From NCBI RefSeq assembly GCF_027497355.1, contig NZ_CP114909.1, positions 6,158,001 to 6,222,000 of the forward strand: a stretch of 64,000 nt of DNA, read 5' to 3'. Each line of letters starts with the position of its first letter. Within the stretch, counting starts at the first letter, position 1. The DNA is from Micromonospora sp. WMMA1947. GTDB taxonomy: Bacteria; Actinomycetota; Actinomycetes; Mycobacteriales; Micromonosporaceae. Shown here piece by piece: positions 19,099-26,784 of this stretch. Below the pieces are notes generated by a model. It did no database searches, had not been told where the DNA came from, and saw only the letters and a program-made list of their open reading frames with translations. A program made the position numbers and the translations under genes.

Positions 19099-20313
19099 TT
19101 GACTGACACCCATGGTTCCGTGCCCGTCCGCGTCCTCCCGGACGACCCGGTGACCACCGGGCCGGCCGCGGCCACCCGGCCCCGCAACCGCAGACAGGTC
19201 ATCGTCGAGTCGGCCGGGCAGGTGTTCAGCGAGCGCGGCTACCACGGCGCCTCCATGGAGGAGATCGCCGCGGCGGTCGGGATCAGCGCGCCCGCGCTCT
19301 ACCGGCACTTCCCGAACAAGTACGCGTTGTTCGCCGAGTGCGCGAACGTCATGGTGGACAACCTGGTCGAGGCCGTCGACGCGTGGCCGCCGGACGCGGC
19401 GCTGGCCGACGTGCTGCTGGCCCTCACCCGGGTCACCGTCGCGCACCGCGCCTCCGGCGGCATCTACCGGTGGGAGGCCCGCTACCTCGGGCGCCCGGAC
19501 CGCCACCTGCTCCGCGCGAAGTTCGGCCACGTCGTGGGCCGGGTGACCGAGATGGTACGGCGGGAGTACCCGCTGCCCGACGAGCGCCTGCGGGCGGTGG
19601 CTGCGCTCGGGGTGATCGGTTCGGTGACCATGCACCGCACCTCGATCGCCCAGCGCCGGATCGAGGATCTGGTGCTGCGCTCCGCGATGCGGGTGGTGGC
19701 CACCGACCCGGCGACCGCCGCCGGGACGGCGGGGCTGGTGGAGCTGCCCGCCCAGCCGGTGCCCCGGACCCGGCGCGCGGAGATCCTGGCCGCGGCCGTG
19801 CCGCTGTTCGCCCGGGACGGGTTCGCCACGGTCACCAACGCGCAGATCGCCCAGGCGGTGGGGCTGGCCCCGTCGGCGATCTACCGCCACTACCCCGGCA
19901 AGGTGGACATCCTCGTGGCCGCCTGCCTCCAGGCGGCGGAACTGCTCGCCCAGGCGGTGGACCGCAGCCTCCAGCGGGCTGCCGACCCGCGTCAGGCGGT
20001 GGTCGCGCTGGCGGCGGCGTACGTGGCCTACTGCTTCGAGCACAACACCCTCAACAGCGTCGCCGAGGCCGAGGTGGCCGGGCTTCCGGAGGACGTCCGG
20101 CGTCCGCTCGTCCTCGCCCAGCGGGAGCACATCGCGGTCTGGGAGCAGCAGTTGCGGGCGGTCCGGCCGGACCTGGACCGGCGGCAGGCCCGGCTGCTGG
20201 TGCACGCCGGGTTCGGCGTGGCGGTGGAGGCCGGGCGCGCCCTGCGCTGGCAGGACTCGCCCGGCCACCGGGACGCGGTCACCGCGCTGGTCACCGGTGC
20301 CCTGACGCTGTGA
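19099..20313 (+). CDS. Tandem (double) TetR-family regulator, copy 2
   Basis: A 404-residue paralogue of the preceding protein. The HTH units are near residues 34-80 (VIVESAGQVFSERGYHGASMEE, then IAAAVGISAPALYRHFPNKY) and about 226-270 (EILAAAVPLFARDGFATVTN, then IAQAVGLAPSAIYRHYPGKVDI). The N-terminal HTHs of the two copies are nearly identical, while the C-terminal ones differ more, which points to gene duplication after fusion. The start is uncertain: TTG at 19099 has GAGG 8 bases upstream, and GTG codons at 19120 and 19150 are alternatives that would still keep the whole HTH. It is convergent with lcp1 with 12 bp between the genes. Rubber oxygenase genes elsewhere are controlled by TetR proteins (LcpR). 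Confidence 0.82.
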   Translation: MTDTHGSVPVRVLPDDPVTTGPAAATRPRNRRQVIVESAGQVFSERGYHGASMEEIAAAVGISAPALYRHFPNKYALFAECANVMVDNLVEAVDAWPPDAALADVLLALTRVTVAHRASGGIYRWEARYLGRPDRHLLRAKFGHVVGRVTEMVRREYPLPDERLRAVAALGVIGSVTMHRTSIAQRRIEDLVLRSAMRVVATDPATAAGTAGLVELPAQPVPRTRRAEILAAAVPLFARDGFATVTNAQIAQAVGLAPSAIYRHYPGKVDILVAACLQAAELLAQAVDRSLQRAADPRQAVVALAAAYVAYCFEHNTLNSVAEAEVAGLPEDVRRPLVLAQREHIAVWEQQLRAVRPDLDRRQARLLVHAGFGVAVEAGRALRWQDSPGHRDAVTALVTGALTL

Positions 20314-20316
20314 AGC

Positions 20317-20334
20317 GGCACCTGATCAGGTGCC
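20317..20334. terminator. Perfect palindrome between convergent tetR copy 2 and lcp1
   Basis: GGCACCTGATCAGGTGCC is an exact 18-bp palindrome that can fold as a 7-bp stem with a GATC loop. It spans the gap and includes the lcp1 stop codon, so it can end transcription from both sides. A protein-binding role is also possible. Confidence 0.45.
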
Positions 20335-21543
20335 CGGCCGGTTCATGACCGGGATCGTGATCGGGGTGTGCGACGCGGACGAGCCGTTGTTGAGGAACAG
20401 CATCGCCAGGCCGCGGATGAACCTGTCGAACAGGCCGAACGTCTCCGGCATCAGCGGCGAGAGCCCTTCGCGGAACATCACGTACGTGGGCCAGCCGGCC
20501 TCGATCACGCCCCGGGAGATGTAGTCGCGGGGCAGCCGCAGCCAGTCGCCGATCCGGTCGGTGAGCACGTAGCGCGCGAACTCCCGCTGGAATCCGCGAG
20601 TGACGCCCAGGTCCACCGAGGACGTCAGGTTCAGCAGGATGTCGGCCAGGTCGATGCCCTCGGGCGTCGGCGCGAGGAGCGGGTTCAGCGCGTACCGGGA
20701 CTGCTCCTCGGCGGCGGCCCAGCTGTTCGGGATGAACTCGTCGCGCACGCCGAGCAGGTGCAGCGCGACCTGCCACATGTGCAGGTAGGCCTCCTCCTCC
20801 GCGGCCGACATCCGCAGTCCCCAGCGACGCCAGTCGAGCAGCTTGCGGTGCACGTACGTGCCGAGGCTGTGGAAGGTGATGAGGATGTCGCCGTTGCTGA
20901 TCGGGATCGGGTGGTCGGTGACGCCGCGCCACGGCGCGGACTGCGGCAGCAGGTGCCGTACGGCCGCGTGGGTCAGCCGGGTCTTGTGCGAGGTGACCAC
21001 GAAGCTGCCGGTGGCCTTGAACGCGTCGGGGGCGCTCAGGTCGTAGCCGTAGGTGAAGGTCTTCGCGGCGCGCGCCTTCATGTCCGCGCCGCCCTCGGAC
21101 CAGTAGACGTTGCGGGCCTCGCGCGGGATCACCGTGCTCATGATCCCGCTGCCCAGGCCGTAGAGCAGGAACAGGTACATGCTCATGCGCTTGTTGAACT
21201 GGGCGGCCCGGTCCAGCTTGGCCTGGTCGGCCCAGGACGGCAGCGTGTTGACGCGCCGCAGGTAGGTGGTGAGCGCCGGGGGCAGGCCGGCGGGCAGCGC
21301 GTCGCCGTTGCGGATCCAGGACGCGAACGCGGTGTTCACCGCCGGGATCTGCCCGGCGTCCAGCAGCGAGGCGACGAGCGGGTCGGTGTCGTCGTCCCAG
21401 ACGTCCCACGGGTCGGTGACCGTGTCGGTCCCGGCGATCGAGCCGGACGACGACCACGCCCACGCCTTCGGAGTGTCCGCCACCGCTACCAGTCCCAGCG
21501 CGGCACCGAGCGTCAGGACGCTTCGTCTACTGAGATTCTCCAT
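20326..21543 (-). CDS. lcp: Latex-clearing protein-like rubber oxygenase (DUF2236), copy 1
   Basis: A 405-residue protein starting at the ATG at 21543. The N-terminus MENLSRRSVLTLGAALGLVA is a Tat signal (SRRSVL), with a likely cut after AWA, so it is exported folded. The DUF2236 core keeps Arg158, Lys161, Thr162 and His192 with the R-x2-KT-x29-H spacing of Lcp from Streptomyces sp. K30 (R164, K167, T168, H198 heme ligand), inside KARAAKT and KTRLTHAAVRHLLPQS. Lcp enzymes are b-type cytochromes that split the double bonds of cis-1,4-polyisoprene to aldehyde/ketone oligomers. The frame is open 63 bases further upstream, but the Tat motif and the second copy (MEPVSRR) fix this start. Substrate is inferred from homology. 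Confidence 0.86.
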   Translation of the reverse strand: MENLSRRSVLTLGAALGLVAVADTPKAWAWSSSGSIAGTDTVTDPWDVWDDDTDPLVASLLDAGQIPAVNTAFASWIRNGDALPAGLPPALTTYLRRVNTLPSWADQAKLDRAAQFNKRMSMYLFLLYGLGSGIMSTVIPREARNVYWSEGGADMKARAAKTFTYGYDLSAPDAFKATGSFVVTSHKTRLTHAAVRHLLPQSAPWRGVTDHPIPISNGDILITFHSLGTYVHRKLLDWRRWGLRMSAAEEEAYLHMWQVALHLLGVRDEFIPNSWAAAEEQSRYALNPLLAPTPEGIDLADILLNLTSSVDLGVTRGFQREFARYVLTDRIGDWLRLPRDYISRGVIEAGWPTYVMFREGLSPLMPETFGLFDRFIRGLAMLFLNNGSSASHTPITIPVMNRPGT

Positions 21544-21635
21544 TAGCACCACTTCCCGGTTTCGACCGGACATCGCCCTGAACACCGGCCCGTGAGGTGC
21601 GCACAAGCAGGTTTCGAGTTATCCGGGGATGTGAT

Positions 21636-21651
21636 TTTCTATTAACATAGA
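21636..21651. promoter_or_regulatory. AT-rich dyad in the lcp1/mpaB divergent promoter
   Basis: TCTAT-TAAC-ATAGA (21639-21652) is a 5-bp dyad in an AT-rich stretch that stands out in this GC-rich spacer. It contains TANNNT boxes in both directions (TAACAT for the rightward gene, TATGTT for lcp1). It is a candidate operator or core promoter; the regulator is not known. Confidence 0.4.
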
Positions 21652-21681
21652 GGAGCTTGACTGCATCGGCAAGGGTGGACG

Positions 21682-22668
21682 GTGGGGGTGGTCGCGATGG
21701 CCGAGGGCGGGCGGTACCGCTGGTTGCGCCGGATCGAGACGCTCGATCCGGTCCGCGACCATCACGAGATCTACCGGCTCTCCGCCGGGTACGAGTTCCC
21801 CTTCGACTACCAGCGGGCGCTGGAGCTGGCGCTGCTGCGCACGTTCTGCGTGCCGAGCATCTCCGCGCTGCTCGACGCGACAGGCGAGTTCCGGCTGCGG
21901 GCGCAGCAGCGCTACGACGACACCGCGCTGCTGATGGCCGAGCTGCTGAAGCACGGGTACGACTCGCCGCGCGGCCGGGAGGCGCTGCGGGTGGTCAACC
22001 GGGCGCACGGCCGGTACGCGATCTCGAACGACGACATGCGCTACGTGCTGTCCACGTTCGTCTACGAGCCGATCGACTGGCTGGAACGGTACGGCTGGCG
22101 CCCGCTGCACGAGCACGAGCGGCTGGCCGCGTTCCACTACTACCGCGCGGTCGGCGCGCGCATGGGCATCCGGGACGTCCCGGCGGACTTCGACGCGTTC
22201 CGGGACTTCAAGGACGCGTACGAGCGGGACACGTTCCGCCGCACGCCGAGCAACGAGCGGGTCGCGGCGTACACGCTGGAGCTGTTCGCGTCCTGGTACC
22301 CGGCGCCGCTGCGCCCGGCCGCGCGCCTCGGCGTGCGCGCGCTGCTGCCGCCCGAGATGCGCGCCGCCTTCGGGCTGCCGGCCGCGCCGCGACCGCTGCC
22401 CGCGCTGGTCGGCGGCGCGCTGCGCGCCCGGGCCGCAGTGGTGCGGCTGCTGCCCGCGCGGACCGTGAGCCGGTTGACCCGCGCGCCGCGCAACCGCACC
22501 TATCCCGGCTACCCGCGGGGGTACCGGCCCGCCGATCTCGGCGCGCCGCCACCCCCGCCCGGCATCGACCCGGCGCTACTGGGTAACGGGCTCCGCCGCC
22601 GCGTCACCCGGCCGGTAGAGGGCGTCGATCCGGTCGCCGTACCGGTCGACGATGACCCGGCGCCGTAG
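21682..22668 (+). CDS. DUF2236 / MpaB-family oxygenase-like protein
   Basis: A 328-residue protein of the wider DUF2236 superfamily but without a signal peptide, so cytoplasmic. RAQQRYDDTALLMAELLKHG and VNRAHGRYAISNDDMRYVL match the MpaB-type pattern. Arg77, Thr81 and His109 line up with the Arg, Thr and heme-His of Lcp, while the Lcp lysine is Asp80. Fungal MpaB cleaves a double bond in a farnesyl side chain, so action on isoprenoid fragments is an attractive but unproven idea. The start may be GTG 21682 or ATG 21697. The last 93 bases overlap the 3' end of the convergent fadD gene; the proline-rich tail is encoded there. It is divergent from lcp1 with about 138 bp between starts. Confidence 0.72.
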   Translation: MGVVAMAEGGRYRWLRRIETLDPVRDHHEIYRLSAGYEFPFDYQRALELALLRTFCVPSISALLDATGEFRLRAQQRYDDTALLMAELLKHGYDSPRGREALRVVNRAHGRYAISNDDMRYVLSTFVYEPIDWLERYGWRPLHEHERLAAFHYYRAVGARMGIRDVPADFDAFRDFKDAYERDTFRRTPSNERVAAYTLELFASWYPAPLRPAARLGVRALLPPEMRAAFGLPAAPRPLPALVGGALRARAAVVRLLPARTVSRLTRAPRNRTYPGYPRGYRPADLGAPPPPPGIDPALLGNGLRRRVTRPVEGVDPVAVPVDDDPAP

Positions 22669-24438
22669 CTTCAGCGTCGGGGTCAGCTCGCCCGACTCCG
22701 GCGTCCACGCCGACGGCAGCACCTGGAACGTCTTGACCTGCTCGGGCCGGGCCAGCCGTGCGTTCGCCGCGTCCACAGCGGCCTGGATCTCGGCCCGCAG
22801 CACCGGATCCGAGGCCAGGGCGGGCAGCTGCGGGTCGCTGATGCCGTGCGTACGCGCCCACTGGGGTGCCACCTCCTCGTCCAGCACGATCAGCGCCGTG
22901 ACGTACGGCCGCCGGTCGCCGATCGCGACTGCCTGACCGATGAGCGGGTGGGCCCGCAGCAGGTTCTCGATCTGCGCCGGCGAGATGTTCTTCCCGCTGG
23001 ACGTGATGATGAGTTCCTTCTTGCGGTCGGTGATGGTGAGGAACCCGTCCTCGTCGAGCGTCCCGACGTCGCCGGTCGCCAGCCAGCCGTCCGCGTCGAC
23101 CACCGGCTCGACGCCGCCGTCCTCGCGCAGGTAGCCGGAGCAGACCAGCGGACCCCGGACGAGGATCTCGCCGTCGTCGGCGAGGCGTACCTCCATGCCC
23201 ACGTTCGGGCGACCGACCGTCCCGGTGCGGAAGCAGTAGGGGGTGTTGAGGGTGGCGGTGCCGGTGGTCTCGGTCAGACCCCACACCTCCAGCACGTCGA
23301 TGCCGAGTCCGGCGAGGAACCGCAGCACGTCCACCGGGATCGGGGCGGCGCCGCTGCCGGGCCAGGTCATGTTCTGCAGCCCGAGGGTCGCCTGCAACGG
23401 TCGCAACACGGTGTCCCGGGCCTGCGCCACCCGGGCGGCCAGCTCGTCCGGCACCGGCTTTCCGGCGGCGCGCAACTCGTACGCCTCCAGTGTCACAGCG
23501 CTCGCGGCGGCGACGGCGGCGCGGACCGCGGGCTCGGCGGTCGCCAGGTGGGCCTGGACGCCGGCGGCCATCTTCTCCCAGACCCGCGGCACCCCGAAGA
23601 ACGAGGCGGGACCGACGGTGCGCAGCGCCGCGACGAGCTGCGTGGCGTCGGGGCAGATGGTCACGTGCCCGGCGCGGTAGATCGGGTTGTAGATGCCGAG
23701 GAACCGTTCGGCGATGTGCGCGAGCGGCAGGTAGGCCACGGTCGGCGCGTGGTCGGGGACGGACACCATCGCGTCCAGCGCCACCGCCTGGTAGATCACG
23801 TTGTGGTGGCTGAGCACGACGCCCTTCGGGTTGCCGGTCGTCCCGGACGTGTAGAGCAGCGTCACCGGCTGCCCGGGCCGGATCGTGCGCCAGCGCCGCT
23901 CGAAGGCGTCCGGGTCCGCCGCGTGGGCGGCCCGGCCGAGGGTACGCACGCGCGACAGCGGCACGGTGTCGGTGGCCGCTTCGGCGGGCTCGTCCACCAG
24001 CACCACCCGGAGCAGGTCCGGCAGCTCGGCCAGGATCGGCCGCCAGCGCTCCAGCTCGGCCGGCCCTTCCAGCACGAGCACCTGGGCGGCACTGTGCCGG
24101 GCCAGGTAGCGCATCTGCTCGGCGCTGAGCGTCGGGTAGATCGTGGACGGCACCGCGCCCAGGTGGACCGCGGCGAGGTCGACCAGCCAGTGCTCGGTCC
24201 GGCCGGACATCATGATCAGCATGTGTCGCCCGGTCTCCAGGCCGATCTCGGCCAGGCCGGCGGACAGCTCGGCGACCTCGTCGCGCAGCTGCGACCAGGT
24301 GCGGGTGTCGTCCCGGCCGAGCGTGGTCAGGGCGGGCCGGTCGGCGTACTCGGTGGCGTTGCGGTGCAGCAGCGCCGGGACGGTCAGGTCGGCGGCTTTC
24401 TTGGCGCAGTCCTCGGCGAGGACGTCGGCGGGGTCCAT
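22576..24438 (-). CDS. fadD: Long-chain acyl-CoA synthetase (AMP-binding)
   Basis: A 620-residue adenylate-forming enzyme that activates a carboxylic acid to its CoA thioester with ATP. The phosphate loop YTSGTTGNPKG is at residues 196-206. Further motifs are YLPLAHIAERFLGIY, the A5-type EVWGLTETTGTATL, GWLATGDVG, then ITDRKKELIITSSGKNISP, and the C-terminal catalytic lysine in LTPTLKLRRR. The ATG has AAGGAG six bases upstream. It lies between lcp1/mpaB and lcp2 and would load oligo-isoprenoid acids for beta-oxidation. Its end overlaps the mpaB-like gene by 93 bp on the opposite strand. Confidence 0.92.
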   Translation of the reverse strand: MDPADVLAEDCAKKAADLTVPALLHRNATEYADRPALTTLGRDDTRTWSQLRDEVAELSAGLAEIGLETGRHMLIMMSGRTEHWLVDLAAVHLGAVPSTIYPTLSAEQMRYLARHSAAQVLVLEGPAELERWRPILAELPDLLRVVLVDEPAEAATDTVPLSRVRTLGRAAHAADPDAFERRWRTIRPGQPVTLLYTSGTTGNPKGVVLSHHNVIYQAVALDAMVSVPDHAPTVAYLPLAHIAERFLGIYNPIYRAGHVTICPDATQLVAALRTVGPASFFGVPRVWEKMAAGVQAHLATAEPAVRAAVAAASAVTLEAYELRAAGKPVPDELAARVAQARDTVLRPLQATLGLQNMTWPGSGAAPIPVDVLRFLAGLGIDVLEVWGLTETTGTATLNTPYCFRTGTVGRPNVGMEVRLADDGEILVRGPLVCSGYLREDGGVEPVVDADGWLATGDVGTLDEDGFLTITDRKKELIITSSGKNISPAQIENLLRAHPLIGQAVAIGDRRPYVTALIVLDEEVAPQWARTHGISDPQLPALASDPVLRAEIQAAVDAANARLARPEQVKTFQVLPSAWTPESGELTPTLKLRRRVIVDRYGDRIDALYRPGDAAAEPVTQ

Positions 24439-24642
24439 GGGCTACTCCTTCACACGCAACCGGGCCTGGTGGTGGCAGAGCTGGCCGCACCCCTCGCCGT
24501 GGTGCCCGCGCGGGTTCCGCAGCCGATGGCAGCACTGTAAACGAGGGTTAACTTTCTGGGAAGAAGTGCCGGTAGATCGCGCCTGAACCGAGCCGCAGCG
24601 ATGATCCGGCGACGAACCTGGACTAACCAAACGGATCGCCGG

Positions 24643-25410
24643 TCACTGCGCGGTCCAGCCACCGTCCACGTGCAACACGCTGCCCGTGACGTAGCTCGCG
24701 GCGTCCGAGGCCAGGAACAGCACCGCGCCGACCACCTCCTCGGGACGGCCGAAGCGGCCCATCGGGATGCGGTCGCGCAACCGCTTCGACCACTGCTCGT
24801 GGCCGCGCAGCCCCTCCGTCATCGGGGTCTCCAGGTAGCCGGGCGCGACCGCGTTGACGCGTACGCCGGCCGCCGCCCACTCCAGCGCCAGCGTGCGGGT
24901 GAGCTGCTCGACGCCGCCCTTGCTGGCGCTGTACGCGGCCAGTCGTGGGAACCCCACCTGACCGTGCACGGAGGACATGTTGACGATGCTGCCCGCACCC
25001 TGCTCGACCATGAGCGCGCCGGCCGCGCGGGCGCAGACGAACACGCCGGACAGGTTGGTGTCGATCACCTGCTGCCAGTCACCGAGACTCAGCCGCTCGC
25101 TGCGGTGCAGCGCCGGGCTGATGCCGGCGTTGTTGACGAGGACGTCCAGCCGGCCCCAGCGCTGCCGCGCGAGGCCGACGACGGCGTCGGCGGCGGACTC
25201 GTCGGCGACGTCCCCGGCGACCACGGCCGCCGTGCCGCCGCCGGCCGCGATCCGGTCCCGCACCTCGTCGAGCGCGTCCGGCCGACGGGACTGGAGGATC
25301 ACCGACGCGCCGGCCCGCGCCAGCCCTTCGGCGATCGCCGCGCCGACGCCCTGACTCGCGCCGGTCACCCACGCCACCTTGCCCGACAGCATCCCCTCGA
25401 CCTGCGCCAC
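24643..25410 (-). CDS. Short-chain dehydrogenase/reductase (SDR)
   Basis: A 255-residue classical SDR. The cofactor motif VTGASQGVGAAIAEGLARAG is near the N-terminus, then VNNAGISPA, and the catalytic Ser in NMSSVHGQVG with Tyr and Lys in AAYSASKGG. GTG at 25410 is preferred because GAGGAGGGG lies about 8-10 bases upstream; the frame is open to 25476 but without a ribosome-binding site. It is divergent from lcp2 and follows no other gene closely. It may oxidise or reduce a hydroxy/keto group of the degradation products; the substrate is unknown. Confidence 0.88.
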   Translation of the reverse strand: MAQVEGMLSGKVAWVTGASQGVGAAIAEGLARAGASVILQSRRPDALDEVRDRIAAGGGTAAVVAGDVADESAADAVVGLARQRWGRLDVLVNNAGISPALHRSERLSLGDWQQVIDTNLSGVFVCARAAGALMVEQGAGSIVNMSSVHGQVGFPRLAAYSASKGGVEQLTRTLALEWAAAGVRVNAVAPGYLETPMTEGLRGHEQWSKRLRDRIPMGRFGRPEEVVGAVLFLASDAASYVTGSVLHVDGGWTAQ

Positions 25411-25487
25411 CGTGGACTCCCCTCCTCGCAAACCATCGACAGATGTCGTCATGGGCCTTGTGGACACCGTTACCACGTGCTCTCATG

Positions 25488-25522
25488 TGATACACGGGCG
25501 CAATATTTGTTTCACCGTATCA
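25488..25522. promoter_or_regulatory. Inverted repeat upstream of lcp2
   Basis: TGATAC (25488-25493) and GTATCA (25517-25522) are complementary, 23 bases apart, and flank the AT-rich CAATATTTGTTTC stretch upstream of lcp2. They could be an operator pair around the promoter. Neither arm matches the dyad at lcp1. Confidence 0.35.
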
Positions 25523-25547
25523 GCGGCCTCGACCCCGAGGAGTGAAC

Positions 25548-26771
25548 GTGGAACCGGTAAGCAGGCGCAAGATGTTGAAGGCCGGCGGGGCACTGGGAGC
25601 GCTCGGCGCGCTGAGCGTCGCCGCCCCCGCGCAGGCCCGATCGGCGTGGACCTGGTCCCCCACGGGATCAGTGGCCGGCGCCGGGGCGGGCGTGGACCCG
25701 CGCTGGGTGTGGGACGAGGAGGCCGACCCGCTCGTCGCCTCCCTCCTGGACCGGGGCGACGCACCACTGGTCAACCAGCTGCTGCGGACGTGGACGAAGA
25801 ACGGCCAGCCGCTGCCGTCCGGCCTCCCGGCGGACGTACGCGCGTTCATCGAACGCGCACGCGTGCTGCCGTCCTGGGTGGACCAGGGCAAGCTCGCCAC
25901 CGCCGTGCGCTTCAACGAGAAGCGCGGCCTTTACCTCGGCGTGCTCTACGGCCTGGCCAGCGGCATGATGAGCACCGTCATCCCGAAGGAGGCGCGCGCC
26001 GTCTACTACTCCAAGGGCGGCGCGGACATGAAGGACCGCATCTCCAAGACCGCCAAGCTCGGGTACGACATCGGCACCGCCAACGCCTACCAGCCCGACG
26101 GCTCGATGATCGTGACCGCCGTGAAGACCCGGCTCGCGCACGCCGGTGTGCGTCACCTCCTGCCGCAGTCGCCCGAGTGGGCCGACGTCGCGCCCGAGGA
26201 CATCCCGATCAGCCAGCGGGACCTGATGGTCACCTGGCACAGCCTGCCGACCACTGTGATGCGGAAGCTGACCGACTGGCGGGTGCCGATCCCGGCCGCC
26301 GAGTCGGCAGCGTTCCTGCACCTGTGGCAGGTGGCCGCGCACATGCTCGGCATCCGGGACGAGTACATCCCGGCCACGTGGAGCGAGGCGAACTCCCAGG
26401 CCGGCGAGGTCCTCGACCCGATCCTCGCGCCCACCCGCGAGGGCAACGCGCTCGCCGACATCCTGCTCGGCCTCGGCAAGGAGATCGACGCCGGGCTGCT
26501 CAGCAAGCCCATCCTCGGCTCGTTCACCCGGTTCATGCTCGGCAACCAGATCGCCAACTGGCTGGAGATCCCGCGCGACCTGCTCTGGGACACGCTGCTG
26601 CGGACGAGCTGGGGCCCGTTCGTCGCGGTCCGGGAGGCGCTGCTGCCGTTCCCGCTCGCACCGGAGTGCTACTGGCTGTTCGACGAGTTCCTCCGCAAGC
26701 TCGCCCTGCTGTTCCTGTCCGAGGGGCAGTCGATAAACATCGAGATCCCGCTCGGCAACCGCGAGTTCTGA
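25548..26771 (+). CDS. lcp: Latex-clearing protein-like rubber oxygenase (DUF2236), copy 2
   Basis: A 407-residue Tat-exported protein, paralogue of the gene at 20326-21543. The start is GTG 25548: GAGGAG ends five bases upstream, and the product begins MEPVSRRKMLKAGGALGALG with a Tat motif and a cut after AQA, mirroring copy 1. From this start the key residues are Arg164, Lys167, Thr168 and His198, exactly the numbers reported for Lcp of strain K30. Shared blocks include VASLLD, STVIP-EAR, KTRL-HA-VRHLLPQS and WQVA-H-LG-RDE-IP. It heads a rightward run with the OxiB relic, alcohol dehydrogenase, SDR and MBL genes. Polymer cleavage outside the cell is inferred from the family. Confidence 0.87.
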   Translation: MEPVSRRKMLKAGGALGALGALSVAAPAQARSAWTWSPTGSVAGAGAGVDPRWVWDEEADPLVASLLDRGDAPLVNQLLRTWTKNGQPLPSGLPADVRAFIERARVLPSWVDQGKLATAVRFNEKRGLYLGVLYGLASGMMSTVIPKEARAVYYSKGGADMKDRISKTAKLGYDIGTANAYQPDGSMIVTAVKTRLAHAGVRHLLPQSPEWADVAPEDIPISQRDLMVTWHSLPTTVMRKLTDWRVPIPAAESAAFLHLWQVAAHMLGIRDEYIPATWSEANSQAGEVLDPILAPTREGNALADILLGLGKEIDAGLLSKPILGSFTRFMLGNQIANWLEIPRDLLWDTLLRTSWGPFVAVREALLPFPLAPECYWLFDEFLRKLALLFLSEGQSINIEIPLGNREF

Positions 26772-26784
26772 CCACCGGGTCGCG

